From Elgaria multicarinata webbii (lineage: Eukaryota > Chordata > Lepidosauria > Squamata > Anguidae): 64,000 bases of DNA. The stretch lies in assembly GCF_023053635.1 (NCBI RefSeq), contig NC_086178.1:27536726-27600725 (forward strand). Reading direction: 5' to 3'. The translations under genes were made by a program, and so were the position numbers. Below the pieces are notes generated by a model. The model was not told where the DNA came from and did not search any database. It saw only the letters and a program-made list of their open reading frames with translations. Position 1 is the first letter of the stretch. Each line of letters opens with the position of its first letter. Shown piece by piece: positions 1 through 14,628 of this stretch.

Positions 1-1305
1 TTCTGTCTGACTTTTGAACCAGCACATTGAAAATTTTAATATGGAACAGCCTTGAATATTTTCTCCTTGAAATTATTTATGAAATAGTAGGTTAACTGTA
101 CATTATACTGGCAAACATGCATTTCTTAAGCACACATCAGTCAATCAGAGTGAACTTGGTGGTGAGGACTTGCAGGGGTGGGATCAGCATGCTGGGGGAG
201 AGCGGTGCTTAATGTTTTATTTATTTATTTATTTATTTATTACATTTTTATACCGCCCAATAGCCGAAGCTCTCTCTCAAAATGTTCTTTCTGTGCCTGC
301 TAATCTTTCTCTGCAAATCACTTTTCCTTCAGCTGGGCTCCTCCCAGTCTCAGATCTTTCCCTCACAAACATGTATTTATTTCATCATTGTACTCCCATT
401 TGATTGGCAGCAGATAGACAGTATGTTTGCACATCATACTGCACAACCTGTGAAGATAGCCGATTGTGGGTAGTGTGATAAAGCAGAAGAGGTAGATGTG
501 TTTTTAAACTGATGGGTTGTCATTATATATAATCCAGGTTAGTACCCTTAGGACCTTGTTTATGTTGAAGGGTCAGGTATTTTAGCATCCTTCTTCGTAC
601 TAATGGTGGGATAGTCTTGCATGTCATCTCCAGGCAGGTCATGCACAGAAGGACTCACCAGCCACCTAAGCCCTACTTTCCCTGGCTTTGCTAACGGATG
701 GAATAGAGCACGGTATAGCTGTAGACAGCAGGTGCCATGATATCTAATTCCCCTTAATGCAGCAGTCCGCTTTTGCTATGGCTGATCCACTTGCATTCAA
801 GCCTCAGATGCTGAAATAGTCCCAATATCCTGAAGCTAGCTTTTGTATGCTAGTTTTGGAACATGGGGCTCCTCCACTATTTTTGCTTTGTGTTCACAAA
901 CCTGGTTGACACATGGCTTGCCTGAGTCACCAAAAATAGCTTGCCTATGTGTATCCTCTCTAAAAGGTTATCTGTGTATTATGTGTTGGTGGGTGGATGG
1001 GATTACCAATAGGTATGTTTCCTTTCATGGTATATGACTATTAACAGTTAGAAAGATGAAAACTTAATGATAGGTTGTATTCTGCTAGGCCATGATGGTG
1101 TTGTAAGCCAGAGCCTCTGTCCTAGATTTTAATACCTTATAGGTGTGCTTTCTCAATAGAGACATTTGCAGGGGATGTTTCTCACGTCCTACTTTATGAT
1201 TATTTCCCATAAGCTACTTTTACTTCTGTTTCCACTTGAATAATGGTGCTGCATTTCTTGGTCTGTCTCTAAAAGGTATCCATTAAGCTGTCTTGTTGGT
1301 TTTAG
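1..1305 (+). other. KPNA4 intron, 3' part
   Basis: This is non-coding sequence ending in a pyrimidine-rich tract and the acceptor TTTTAG just before the first KPNA4 exon. It contains an antisense L2 tail near 213-274. I see no other gene in it. Confidence 0.8.
213..274 (-). repeat. L2 LINE 3' tail, antisense
   Basis: A run of TTTA units is followed by TACATTTTTATACCGCCCAA, the reverse complement of the L2 tail seen complete at 23260-23320 (accgcccagagagcttcgg, then gcggtataaaaatg and a TAAA-type repeat). Only about 60 bases of the 3' end remain. Confidence 0.8.
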
Positions 1306-4476
<3,171 letters not shown>

Positions 4477-5675
4477 AGTGGTATTTTGGAAGTTAGGTAC
4501 AATGCAGCACTGAATAAAAAAAGGTTTGATCCATCAAGCTTGGCTCATGGGATCCGCTGCTGCATTGAATCGGGGAAGAAAATGTGAAGATTTCATTTGG
4601 AATCACAGAAAAGCCCGAATGAAGTCAAGATGGCGAGTGGGTGCGAGTGAGAGTGAGTGGCAAAATGTAATGAAAAACTTCACACTGAATGCTTATATAG
4701 GTTGTTCAAAGGAAAAGGGCTACAGGTCAAAGATCTTCAGTGCCTGAGGAAGGACATTGACTTAATTAGCGCAATTGTGGGGGGTAAATGCAGTACTATT
4801 CCATCATCAAGCCATGTAAGCATAAAGGAGAATAGGATGCCCATATAAGTCCAAGGAGAATGAGCCCAGGCCTTGCTAATGAAGCACCGTGTGAATGGAC
4901 AACATTGAGTGAATGTCTGGACTCAGTGCTGTGGGGCCACGTGTGTGTTTCAACTCTGGGGCTCTTTGCTCATGGAGCAGACTCCTAGTCTTGGAGTGGG
5001 GTGTGTACGAGAGTATGGTTGTGATGCTGTATGTGAACGCATGCAAGCTTGATTTGCCTTCAGGGGGCTGATAATAACCCTAGTCAATCATCAAAAGGAG
5101 TGCATAAGTGTTAACACTGGACACAAAAACAGAGACCGGTTTAGCAGCAGACTATGGTTTTACTCCTGCAGCCTGTGTTTTTTATTTTATTTCCCCCCCC
5201 CCTTTTTATTTTAGTTATTTTATTTCCTGTATGGCTTATTACTAGTTGCTTGTAAAGTCAGAAAACTTTGAGGAAGGCTTCCCTGTCCATTTGCACCAGA
5301 TGACTGTTCACAATTGTTACAAAAAAGCTTTCCATATCATCAGAACTAATTTGTGTAGATTTTTTGCATGAAATCCATACACACATTTCCCTCTTTCCAA
5401 CTATTGTGTTGCAGTACACAAATTGCCATAATACTAGAAAACAATAAAAAAAAAGTTTAATACCATCCTTTTCATTTTTAGAGATGACATAAAGCTATTT
5501 TTGCATGTGGTAATCTACAGCATAGCTCATTTTTAGATTTTATTGAGTCCTGTAACCAGCTGTTTCTGTTGTGGTAGGATACCGTGCTGTGTTTCAATGT
5601 TATTTGTTTTCAAACTTTGTTTTCTATGAAAATGATATGGAAACCTCAAAATAAAATTTGGTGCATATGTACTGC
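4477..5675 (+). other. KPNA4: KPNA4 3' UTR (end inferred)
   Basis: Unique non-coding sequence follows the stop. Candidate AATAAA signals lie at about 4513, 5441 and 5650; the one at 5650-5655 is the most plausible main end, but the UTR may run on to another AATAAA near 6280. No ORF of interest is present. Confidence 0.5.
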
Positions 5676-6695
5676 TGAAAGGATTGGAGAAGAGATGTGA
5701 ATAGATGTACAAATCAAGTCATGGTTTGAACACGTTAATACCACCTAATCTGTCCAATTGTTCTAGACTTTTTATCTTTAGATGTAGGCAGCCATGAACA
5801 ATCTATTTTGAGCCACTTTAGAGAGAACTTTGTATTCTTAACTTGCATATAAAATGCAAGTGTTTTTTTATAATTGGAGTAATACCTCAGTTTTGAGGTT
5901 CTGCACACTAAATTAAAGTTACATTAGAAATATGTACAAAAACAGAACTCTTTATAAGGTGGCTCATTGTAGGAAATGCTGTGCCTTCCCCTTTGAGCAC
6001 AAGTGTTGCATGAACAACAGTTTGCTATAAGAAAACATACCAGGTTAGCCACCATTAGCATCTATATCTACCTTGTGTTTTTTTTAAATCAGCTGGTAAT
6101 TCTGAAACGCAGTAGAATGGATAAAGATTATTTTGTGATCATAACTCTTTGTTGGACTAGAGTATTTTTGCAGCATTCCTTGTCATCAGAAACATGGTTA
6201 AAAGTTTAAAACTAGATGCAGCAGAAAACTAGCTTGTGAAATTTATCCAAGTAGAATGCAGGCTAGGCTGTCTTGGGGAAAATAAACATTAAAACTTACA
6301 ACAACGTTATATTGATGTATGTATTTTTTATTGGTCTAAATGAGTATTTGCAAATTCTGTTTGTGTAACTTCATTTTATTATGCAAGATAGCAGAACAAA
6401 ACGATCTTACTACATTTATTCTGCAATTTCTTTTCCCCAGTCTTGAAATCATACCTTTCAACTTTCACTACCCAGCTGTAAGTTGCAATATACAAACCGA
6501 CTTTATTTGAATGTATATTCTTCTCTATCCCATAAACAGCATTCTTTTTCTTTTTCTTTCACCCTGCCTGTATATTCTCCTTTTGGGCAAGGAAAACAGA
6601 TTTGCAATGGAATATGCTCCCATCTGCTCCTTTCTCCAACTAGAATGAACAAGTACATAGTCACACATGCACAAACTAAGCCAGCTTTCCCCAGC

Positions 6696-6800
6696 CCTAC
6701 TTCCCTCCAGATGTTTTGAACTTAAATTACCATCAGTCTCAGCTAGCATGGCTAGTAATCAGAAATAGGACTTGCAGTCTAAAACATCTGTGGGTGCCAA
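6696..6800. repeat. Dispersed palindromic repeat, copy 1
   Basis: The left part has cttccctccagatgttttga and the right part has gtctaaaacatctgtgggtg; these two blocks are near reverse complements. Similar blocks recur at 8015-8095, 9325-9420, 9500-9580 and 32010-32100. This is a common reptilian interspersed element, probably a non-autonomous DNA transposon. Confidence 0.55.
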
Positions 6801-7122
6801 GTTGAGGGGGGGGGGGTTTGACCCCATCATTTTTGACAAGGGCAGGATATAAATTAAATATTAAAATAAGTTAGGAGAGCCTGACCTAAACATTCCAGAT
6901 CATACTTTCTTCCAACCCAGATTCTACACCAGGAATTACATGTAAGTTGTTATTACGAATGTTTAAATGCACACTCACTGCTGAACTGCAGCCTATACAA
7001 ATCAGATTTCAGAAACGATTGGGAGGGTTCAAGTGTAAAGTCATACCACAGAGGTATGTGAGGAGGCTCAAGCTTGGGCATGGCAATTCCCTGGCTCCTT
7101 TTCCTTTTTGAGGTAAATCATA

Positions 7123-7634
7123 GGGCATGTCTAGACCTGCCGATATCCCAGGGATCGCCCCAGAATCATTGCTGTGCGTCCACTTGACGCACAGGGGATC
7201 CTGGGAGCAGGGAGGGACGATCCCTCCCTTTCCTTGGGATATTGGCATACCCTTTAATCCTGACTTTTCCTGTGGTCTTGGGCTCATCCCGAGACTGCAG
7301 GACGTGTGGCCGGACATCCTGTTTTCATCTTGGCTCCTTGTGAGTAACAGCGAGGAACTGGGAACCAGGCATGAGGCACAGAGCTCTTCAGGAGCTCCAT
7401 GAATATCGGAGGGGGGAACGGGGTCTTTCTATTTTAATAATAAAAAAACCCCTCAGCTTTTTCGTAGGAACGCTCCTGCGCTCATTTCCGATAAAAAAAA
7501 TAAACCCAAAATGGCGGCCGCAACATCCTTTTCCTTCCAGAATGCTGCGTGCCACGTGTAGACTGAGGGGAAGGATCTCATGATTGTCGTATCGCAAGAT
7601 TCTCCCCCTCCACCCTCCTGGTTTAGACATGCCC
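7123..7634. mobile_element. MITE-like DNA transposon, 512 bp, with 15-bp terminal inverted repeats
   Basis: The left end GGGCATGTCTAGACC (7123-7137) and right end GGTTTAGACATGCCC (7620-7634) are inverted repeats matching at 14 of 15 positions. The interior has GGGATCGCCCC and ACACAGGGGATCC blocks that resemble the shorter elements at 13474 and 59949, suggesting one superfamily. No transposase is encoded, so it is non-autonomous. I could not identify a target-site duplication. Confidence 0.65.
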
Positions 7635-8014
7635 ACTGTCTTCTGACTTGGGGCCAGGGGAGAGGGAACAGTAAACTAGTTCACCTCAAACCAGGACAAG
7701 AGGAGAAATTGGTACACGTGGGATGTGTGAGCGCAAAACTTCAGCCAAGTTTTCATGTTTTTTTTAATTTATATCTGAAACATGTTTGGGGGTATATAGG
7801 TGAACACAATTATTACTGTTCTTTAAATAGAATGTTTACAATAACATTATTAAGAGAAGATGGGAAATGTATGAGATTCAAAGGAGATGAAATTTTGGAG
7901 GTAAGTGATGAACTGAAATGTTTGTTTCAGGCACAAGAATTGAAAGCAGGTGAGCAACTTGTGCTCCTCTCCCCCCCCCCCACCAGATATTGGTATACAA
8001 CATCCATCAACCCT

Positions 8015-8095
8015 CACTATTGGCTCTGCTGTCTTCAGCTGATGGGAGTTGCAGCCCCATAATGTCCAGAGGGCCATAAGTTGCTCACCCCTTGT
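8015..8095. repeat. Dispersed palindromic repeat, partial copy
   Basis: The block agctgatgggagttgcagcc followed by ccagagggcc belongs to the same family as the copies near 6700 and 9330. Only one arm is clear. Confidence 0.5.
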
Positions 8096-9324
8096 GTAGA
8101 GAAAAACATTTCAAAACCTTAAAATAAGGGAGGAAATAAGACATTTTTAGGTACGTTCTCTAGTGTTGGACACACTGGTCATTGAGATAACCATTTCAAA
8201 ACTAACAAACTGCTGCATTTTGAACGCATTGAAACCACATGTAAGAGTTGTTGATCTTAACCTCTGAACTGAAGGGAATTGTGTCCAGGAAATGTTTTTG
8301 GGGCGTCAAAGGGACTGCATATAACTGGAGCAAATATTTTATTATAGAGGAACTGTAGTAAAACTTCTCCAAGATAGCAGGGGTGCCAAGATGACCAGGA
8401 GCAAAAGTAAACAAGTGAAGAAATGCAGGATTGGAAAGAACTTTAAAAAAAAGTTCTTCATGAGAACTTGATTCAGGAATAATTGGTTGAAGGCCTGAAC
8501 ATGCACATGACACCCAGATACTTTGGTCCAGGAAATTTAGGGAAGTTTAAAAAGTTTTTGGCCTAAAAGGATCTCCAAGACTCGGTATATATCTTTATCA
8601 ACTAATGTCTTGAAGTCTTAAGTATTGGTGAAGCTTGGAACTGAGTAGTTCTCTACAAACTAGAATTTTATATCAGTATCCTATTCTTGTTATAAATGCA
8701 CATTCCAACTATATATAGTTATTCTTTACTCTGGCTTGTGTGGGCTTTTTAAAAAAATGAAAAATGCTTTGACAATTCAAACTATTTATTCATAAAAGAA
8801 TACTGAATGTTTCTTGTACATTTGGAACTTGGTAAACAACAGGTAAGTGAATAGTATAAATAGCAAGACTTCATTTCATTATAGGAGTTTTCTTTGTACT
8901 ATTCTGCTAATTTGTGTTGGTTTTACTTGAAAAATCACTTTCTTATAGCTTCGTTACAGAAGTTGCATATTCTATAGAAATATGTATAATATAATTTACA
9001 TGTAAGTAAATCATGCATGTGCATATCTGGAGATTACTTTGAATTTTTCTCTGCACTACTTCTTAATCCAGGAGGCAGGCGACTTATTAAACTGAAATTA
9101 CATTTTTCTACATTTAGACTTAACTGAAGCAACTGCAATAAATTTAAGGCAAACAAACATTTTAAAATGTGAAAACTTCTAATCAGTATTATATAAAACA
9201 ATTTATTAAAATTTTGAGTTCTCCATTTAGTCCTCCATTGTCAGTTTCACAAGATAGTTCCATCTCCCCCCCCCCCCACCATCTTTTGAAATCTATTTTA
9301 AAGCATGCTTTGAACTGAGTGGCA

Positions 9325-9580
9325 AACCTGTGCCCTCCAGATGTTTAACTTCCATCCATTACCATTGGCCAGGGCAGTAACAGCTGGAGGGTTACAGCTC
9401 CCCCAGCCCTGCTTTATTCAGATGATCAACATTACTTGTTTTTACCCTCTAGGCAGTGTGAGCAAAGATTATTTTAAAACAATAAAGCAAACTGGAAACA
9501 AGGTGCCCTCTAAATGTTTTGGACTATAACACTCATAACCCCCAGACAGCATGGTCAGGGATTATTGGAGTTGTCTACCT
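9325..9580. repeat. Dispersed palindromic repeat, two partial copies
   Basis: Blocks gtgccctccagatgtttaac (about 9330) and gtgccctctaaatgttttgg (about 9502) are each followed by a diverged complementary arm. They are two separate copies of the family, less than 200 bp apart. Confidence 0.5.
9413..9418 (-). terminator. Possible poly(A) signal of the TMEM127-like gene
   Basis: AATAAA on the minus strand lies about 540 nt downstream of the stop codon at 9954. It is inside repeat-derived sequence, so its use is uncertain. Confidence 0.25.
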
Positions 9581-9953
9581 CTTGATATATATAGGTGAAG
9601 GTGGGGATTTTTCAGTGGAGAAAGATTATTTCTGAAGGCAAATTGCCACACAAAGCACGATTAATTAACCTAGCATTCCTTTCCTCTAGTGATACTATAC
9701 TTTTTCATTGGGGCACAGTTACTCCCCATATCCAGTGCTTAGTCACTAGCTAGGTTCCCCAGAAGAGCTTTTTTCTTTGAGGTTGGGTTTTCTCATCTTT
9801 TCTAAAACACCTTTTATCAGCAGAGGGTTGTTCAGTCTCTGCTTGTCTCTTCGAGGTAGTGGGGGATTGTTATTGACTTTTGGGCCTTTTCGCGGGCTTC
9901 ATTTCTCCAGTGTACCTATAGTGGGTGTGTCTTGCTTTCGCAGTAAGATGAGT

Positions 9954-11024
9954 TCAGATTCTTGAGGTTTCTTCCAAAGTTCTACCGTAGGCTTCTGACT
10001 CTAGTTGTGCCCGACGTTCGGAATCCGGTCTTCTAGAAAAGAGAACTCCCTGTTGAGCGGCAGCTCTCTCTGCGTTATTTTCGTCTACGTGAGGCGCGCC
10101 GAGTCTTCCCTGGAAAAAATCACCCATTAGCACGTAAGCCGAATCCCAGTACCTTTTCAACGCGCTCCAATTTGCCTCGAGTTTTGGCTCCTGCCCTGAA
10201 CTATGGCCCTCCTCTGGTGGTGGTTGCTGCTGCTGCTGCTGCGGATCCCGCTTCTCCAAGTGGCCGAAAGTCTGGTTCACATACCGCAGCACTCTCTCAG
10301 AGGGGCTTTCGTTGCTCAGGGACAGGTCATCCCGCAATGACAAAGTTGTCGGGGAGTCTTCGAAAGAATCCTCGCTGCTAAGGCTGCTCGAATAGTTTCT
10401 TGGCCACTCGCGCATATGCAAATCCCACGAGGAGCGGGCGGGCTCCACCCGGGCCGGCGAAGAGCAGCTCAAGCCAGCGGCTGTGGACGCCAGAGCGCAG
10501 GCCAGGCAGGCCAAGAAAAGACTCTGCCCGGGACTAATAGATAAGCCGCGCAGCTCTGGCTGGGCGCGGATCCGGGCGCGGAGCTCCCCTAAGAGGCAAG
10601 AGCCAAGCGCCGCCGCGCAGGCGTTCAGCACCGCGGTGAGGCCGTGGAGCAGCGGGGCCGCCCATCGGAACTCCCGCCGCCCCAAAAAGTCGAGCATCAA
10701 AGCCAGGGTGCCGCTCAGCACGCTGAAGAAGCAGCAGAACGCGATGCTCAACATGAGGGGGCCCCCGAGCGAGCCCAGCAGCGGAAAGCCGGGAGGCGGG
10801 ATGTCCCGGCTTACGACCCAAGCCACCCCCAGCACGAACTGATGCTCTTCGCCTTCCACCAGCACCCAGCTGGGGTAGGCGCCCGCCGTACCCATCACCG
10901 CCAGGGCCATGCTCTGGATCACCGCCGCCGCCAGGCTCCCCTCGCGTCTGGGTCTGAAGCGCCTCCGCAGCATCACATGGAGATTCAAGTCCTGGGGGCT
11001 GGGGGGCTTCTCCGCTCTCTCCAT
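9954..11024 (-). CDS. TMEM127-like four-pass membrane protein, single exon, 356 codons
   Basis: The ORF is open from ATG (11022-11024) to TGA at 9954. Four hydrophobic segments are visible, at about residues 30-52, 85-112, 122-147 and 160-182. The layout resembles TMEM127: a basic N-terminus (RRRFRPRREGSLAAA; TMEM127 has RSLASA), PSWVLVEG against PAWLHIHG, LGVAWVV against LGVSDVL, then an AFCCFFSVLSGTLALMLDF block matching AFCFLGILCSLSAFLLD. TMEM127 is an endosomal/lysosomal regulator of mTORC1 signalling and RET trafficking; whether this protein shares that role is unknown. It differs in a long charged C-terminal tail (about 170 residues) with acidic serine-rich segments and six glutamines followed by prolines. 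It lacks introns, unlike TMEM127 as I recall it. It could be an old retrogene, an intronless paralogue, or another tetraspan family. Confidence 0.6.
   Translation of the reverse strand: MERAEKPPSPQDLNLHVMLRRRFRPRREGSLAAAVIQSMALAVMGTAGAYPSWVLVEGEEHQFVLGVAWVVSRDIPPPGFPLLGSLGGPLMLSIAFCCFFSVLSGTLALMLDFLGRREFRWAAPLLHGLTAVLNACAAALGSCLLGELRARIRAQPELRGLSISPGQSLFLACLACALASTAAGLSCSSPARVEPARSSWDLHMREWPRNYSSSLSSEDSFEDSPTTLSLRDDLSLSNESPSERVLRYVNQTFGHLEKRDPQQQQQQPPPEEGHSSGQEPKLEANWSALKRYWDSAYVLMGDFFQGRLGAPHVDENNAERAAAQQGVLFSRRPDSERRAQLESEAYGRTLEETSRI
10223..10242 (-). repeat. Short CAG (polyglutamine) microsatellite in the TMEM127-like gene
   Basis: A run of GCT units on the plus strand encodes six glutamines (DPQQQQQQPPP) in the C-terminal tail. 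It lies in frame and its length is modest. Confidence 0.8.
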
Positions 11025-11170
11025 GACGGACTACGAGAGTCCAAGGGCGGCGTCGGCAACAGCAGGCGGCGTCGGGGCTCTGAGGGGCTCTAAAAAGAGC
11101 GGGGAGCGTGAGGAAAAAGACGCGCCCCGCTTTTCCCGCCCAATTCTCTCGTTCCTCTGACCCTGTCGCT
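11025..11170 (-). promoter_or_regulatory. GC-rich 5' region of the TMEM127-like gene
   Basis: The sequence upstream of the ATG and the first two thirds of the coding region are rich in CpG, in contrast to the AT-rich surroundings, and this ends sharply near 11170. It looks like a CpG-island promoter plus 5' UTR. No TATA box was recognised. Confidence 0.5.
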
Positions 11171-12227
11171 TCGCTTGTCCCAGGGGTGGGAAACAAAATG
11201 GTCTTGCTCTACTGTTTGTAAAAATGTGGTCTCGTTTTGTTCTTGTTGTATTTTGGACGGGATAGCCTTGTAAATGTGTGTTACAATAAAGACAACTAAG
11301 TCTGGTGTCATGTGAAATAATTAATCGTGGCATAAACCTTCCTGGGAAGCGTTATCTGCAATCAGCAGACAACATAGATAGAGAGGGGGAAATTCCCAAG
11401 ACGTTATATACCGTCTTCAAAATAAAGAGTTTCTTTTAAATGTGATATTTAGTTGGGTTGGTTAGACCCACATTTCCATTCACCTAGAGGGCTAGTTTTA
11501 TTTTCTTTTTAACCAGGCTCTGTTTGAACCAAACTCTGTTTACGGTGCCAAAGTTCAGTCTGGAACGTCTTAAAAAATTACCAACCAATGAGCATACGCA
11601 GTGTCATTAACTTATCACTGACTAATGACAGTTCACTCATTTGGGATGAAAACCCTTTTTCTCTATAGGGGCAGAATGATTTTGCAAAGGACAGCATCTG
11701 TCCTTTAGGAAATCCAAAACATTTTAGACATATAAAACCATAAACCTTGAGAGTTGTGTTCAAATATGAATCAGTGTACAGACACTGATGAGTGTAAATA
11801 ATGGGTTGTGGAGCGTCTGCAAAACCTGTAACTACAACTGCAGATGTACAGTTCACTATAATGGCTTTGTGAGTCCTGTGGAAGGTAAACAGTGGGACCT
11901 TTGCATAGATCATACCATGCTTTATGTACCAGTTTGTCAAGCCAGAAATGCATTTTCCTGGGTGTTGACTGCCTCACATTTATATTGTTTTAAAATAATT
12001 TCAACTGACAGCTCTTCAGCAGAACGCAGCTCAAACTTGTGCAGACTCAACAGAAATTGGTCGTTACATGGGAAGGCATAGTCGTTCCATTGGAACATAG
12101 TAGTTTCATTGGAACAAAATTAATTCATCCACTTTAGCTATCCTGAGCTATTCAAGGAAACTAATTTGATAATGATAGAATGCAGTGACTAGACAATACG
12201 AGTACACAATAACAAATATGCAATAAT

Positions 12228-12300
12228 TTTATTTATTTATTAAAGGTATTTGTATATTGTCCTTCATTCAGATATATCCCAGGGCAGTTCACAATAAGAT
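12228..12300 (-). repeat. LINE 3' tail, antisense
   Basis: A TTTATTTATTTATT run is followed by sequence ending cccagggcagttcacaataa, the form of an antisense LINE tail related to L2 but of another subfamily than the accgcccagagag type. It is only a short remnant. Confidence 0.5.
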
Positions 12301-12427
12301 TTTTTAAAAACAATAAAATACAATTACATAATTAAAATAGTACAAAAAGCATAATTAAAACAAAACCATTTTCCAAATTCACCACAAGTTCACAACCAGT
12401 TCTGACAGCATAATGGATAACTCAGTT

Positions 12428-12478
12428 ACATGTTTAAACCACCCAGAGAGCTTCAGCTATTATAAATGTAATAAATAG
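12428..12478 (+). repeat. L2 3' tail fragment
   Basis: accacccagagagcttcagc is followed by tattataaatg and TAATAAATAG: a diverged copy of the L2 3' end. Confidence 0.75.
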
Positions 12479-13224
12479 ATTTCTTTTTCCTCAGATCTAA
12501 AAGATTAAATTCAAATGTCTAAAAGCATAACTGTCTAACTAGGCACCTAAAAAACAAGGATGTAGATGTCAGATGAACTTCTGTTCCACCTTTCTTTGCA
12601 CAACTAAAAATTATGATTAAAAAGATGACAATTTACTTTTTCTTCTCTTGCCTTTACAGTACAACTCTTCTTCTGCTACAAAATAATCCAGATGTTGAGG
12701 TGTTTTTTTACATTAAAAATGTGTGTATGTGTATATATAGGTTTCTGAAAGAAGTGACTATTAGAAGCAAAATGTCAACTATAATATAAATAATAACTAA
12801 AATGGGAGTGGAGAAGATGTATAAAAACTATTTTCCTTAGCTGAGGTTTAATTTAATCAGTTCTTATCTTGAGCTAGTAGTTTATATAAAATTCTTCAAA
12901 ATTACAAGTACAACATGGTGCAGGCAATATCTTGTGACACTGTAGTCACTGCAGTTTGTCTAGCTCTGCCTTTATACAGAAGAAAAGCCTGCTCCAGACC
13001 TTTGCACCCTGATTGAACCCAACACAATTAACTTTGTTAGAAATGGTGGTACATTTTACCTCTTCCGCTGGAACCCAAATAAGCATCTTTATGTTCTTTA
13101 GAAAGCCATTTATTCTATGAACTGAGTGATAGAACTTAAGCAAGATAAAAACAAAAAACAAGGGGCTGGTTTACACACGTTTTCTACATAAAAGCTAACA
13201 TCGACTGTCTCTGGGTTATCTGGA

Positions 13225-13396
13225 TACCGTATTTCGATTGTAAGACGCCATCGATTGTAAGACGCACACTAATTTCAGTACCACCAACAGAAAAAAAAAA
13301 AACCCTAAGACACACCCGCGATTCTAAGATGCACCCCATTTTTAGAGATGTTTATATGGGGAAAAAAGTGTGTCTTAGAATCAAAGAAATAGGGTA
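13225..13396. mobile_element. MITE, 172 bp, TACCGTATTT ends
   Basis: The left end taccgtatttcgattgtaag is inverted at the right end (gattctaagacacac read on the minus strand, closing in agggta). Internal gtaagacgc and ctaagac motifs repeat the same theme. The outermost TA on each side suits a TA target-site duplication as in Tc1/mariner-type elements. The 172-bp length and TACCGTATTT start are shared with the element at 63238-63409, although the interiors differ. Confidence 0.6.
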
Positions 13397-13473
13397 ATAT
13401 AATGTGAACTAACCAATTTCTATGATTGCAGCAGCTAAAAAAAGGGGGGCAGCATGATCATGGAAAGGTATGT

Positions 13474-13620
13474 CTATGGCCATAGCTAGGCCTAAGGTTT
13501 ATCCCTGGATCGTCCAGGGGTCAAACCTGTTCATCTAGGTGACACACAGGGGATCCAGTGCTTAGGCAGGGACGAACCCTGGATGATCCCAGGATAAACC
13601 TCAGGTCTAGCTGTGGCCTA
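13474..13620. mobile_element. MITE, about 147 bp, family also at 59949-60090
   Basis: Terminal inverted repeats read ggccatagctaggcctaagg at the left and, reversed, ggccacagctagacctgagg at the right. The interior contains ggtgacacacaggggatcca. The copy at 59949-60090 is the same element in the opposite orientation, with about 90% apparent identity by eye. Non-autonomous; superfamily not determined. Confidence 0.7.
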
Positions 13621-14137
13621 TGTAAAGTATGTGCACACATGCCTATGGAAGAATAGAAACAGTTTGTCTGACTTCCTGGGTTTCTGCAAAATCTGTTGCA
13701 ATTTAGGTTCTTAAGGGCCTCAAGGGTCAAATCAGTGTACGTAACTAGAAAATAATTTTTGTACCATGTCTATTTTTGGATATAAAGACCTGGATAGTTT
13801 TGTCTTAATTATTTTCTTCACAAGGAAGTCTGTGGATTATAGAAAATCTATGGATTTGAGTCTATTGACATGTGTTGCAAGCCTCTCATTAAGGTGATCC
13901 ATCCCTTGGGGCTGGGAGACCACAGCTTCCATGTTTGTTTAGTTTTGGATCTCTGAAACGCCTTGAGTAAGCTGTACCTAAGATGCAATTCCTATCTATA
14001 AGGTAGGAGACGTGTGCTGCAAGTATAAGGAAGAATATAAATATGTTTACAGATTAAAAAAATAAGAACTGAATTGTATGCTACTGATTGTATTGGACTC
14101 ACACAGCAATAAATGTCTAGGCTGGTAGTAAAAGTTT

Positions 14138-14255
14138 ACATTAATTATTATTATTATTTATTTATATAGCACCATCAATGTACATGGTGCTGTACAGAGT
14201 AAAACAGAAAATCGCAAGACCCTGCCGCATAGGCTTACAATCTAATAATCTAACA
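14138..14255 (-). repeat. Retroelement tail with ATT microsatellite
   Basis: TTATTATTATTATTTATTTA is followed by tagcaccatcaatgtacatg and gtgctgtacagag, an antisense tail common in reptile genomes. The parent LINE or SINE family is not certain. Confidence 0.5.
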
Positions 14256-14628
14256 TTAAGCTAAGTTTATAGTTACAAAAGGCCATTCATACATGACTAT
14301 GGGTCATACAATAATTACTGATATTATGAACATCCTATGAAAACACTGCTAAAATTGTTATTAAGTAACAGAGGGAAGAGGCAAAAGTGAGACTAAAACT
14401 TGCTTTTCCCACATAAGTTAATTTGCTTACTCACAATTTGATCCATAATCCATTTAAAGAATTTTATATTTTAATCCCATTGACATTGTGATTAAATGTG
14501 GTTTATATGTAGATAGATTAGTTACACTAGAGTGTAGAAGAAGCTGTATTTTTAGTCCACCTTCAGGATAGATAACAGTTTTGTACAATTCTATAAATAT
14601 GTTTTCACACTCAGATACTAGCCAAATG

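Larger units (their letters stand above)
5676..9953. other. Spacer between KPNA4 and the TMEM127-like gene
   Basis: About 4.3 kb with no recognisable coding sequence. It contains a 0.5 kb MITE at 7123-7634 and several members of a dispersed palindromic repeat (near 6696-6790, 8015-8095 and 9325-9580). Poly-C runs occur near 7970 and 9268. The rest is AT-rich sequence in which I see nothing. Confidence 0.7.

Noticed and set aside
10172-11160. Long plus-strand frames opposite the TMEM127-like gene (for example 10483-10842 and 10644-11093).
   Set aside because: They are GC-driven shadows of the minus-strand coding sequence, with no domain and biased composition.
10534-11196. 220-codon minus-strand frame overlapping the TMEM127-like gene in another phase.
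   Set aside because: Rich in Arg, Gly and Pro as expected for an out-of-phase reading of GC-rich DNA; it has no hydrophobic pattern.
13225-13396. A CRISPR-like or regulatory repeat array because of the repeated gtaagacg motifs.
   Set aside because: Eukaryotic context, terminal inverted repeats and TA flanks indicate a MITE.
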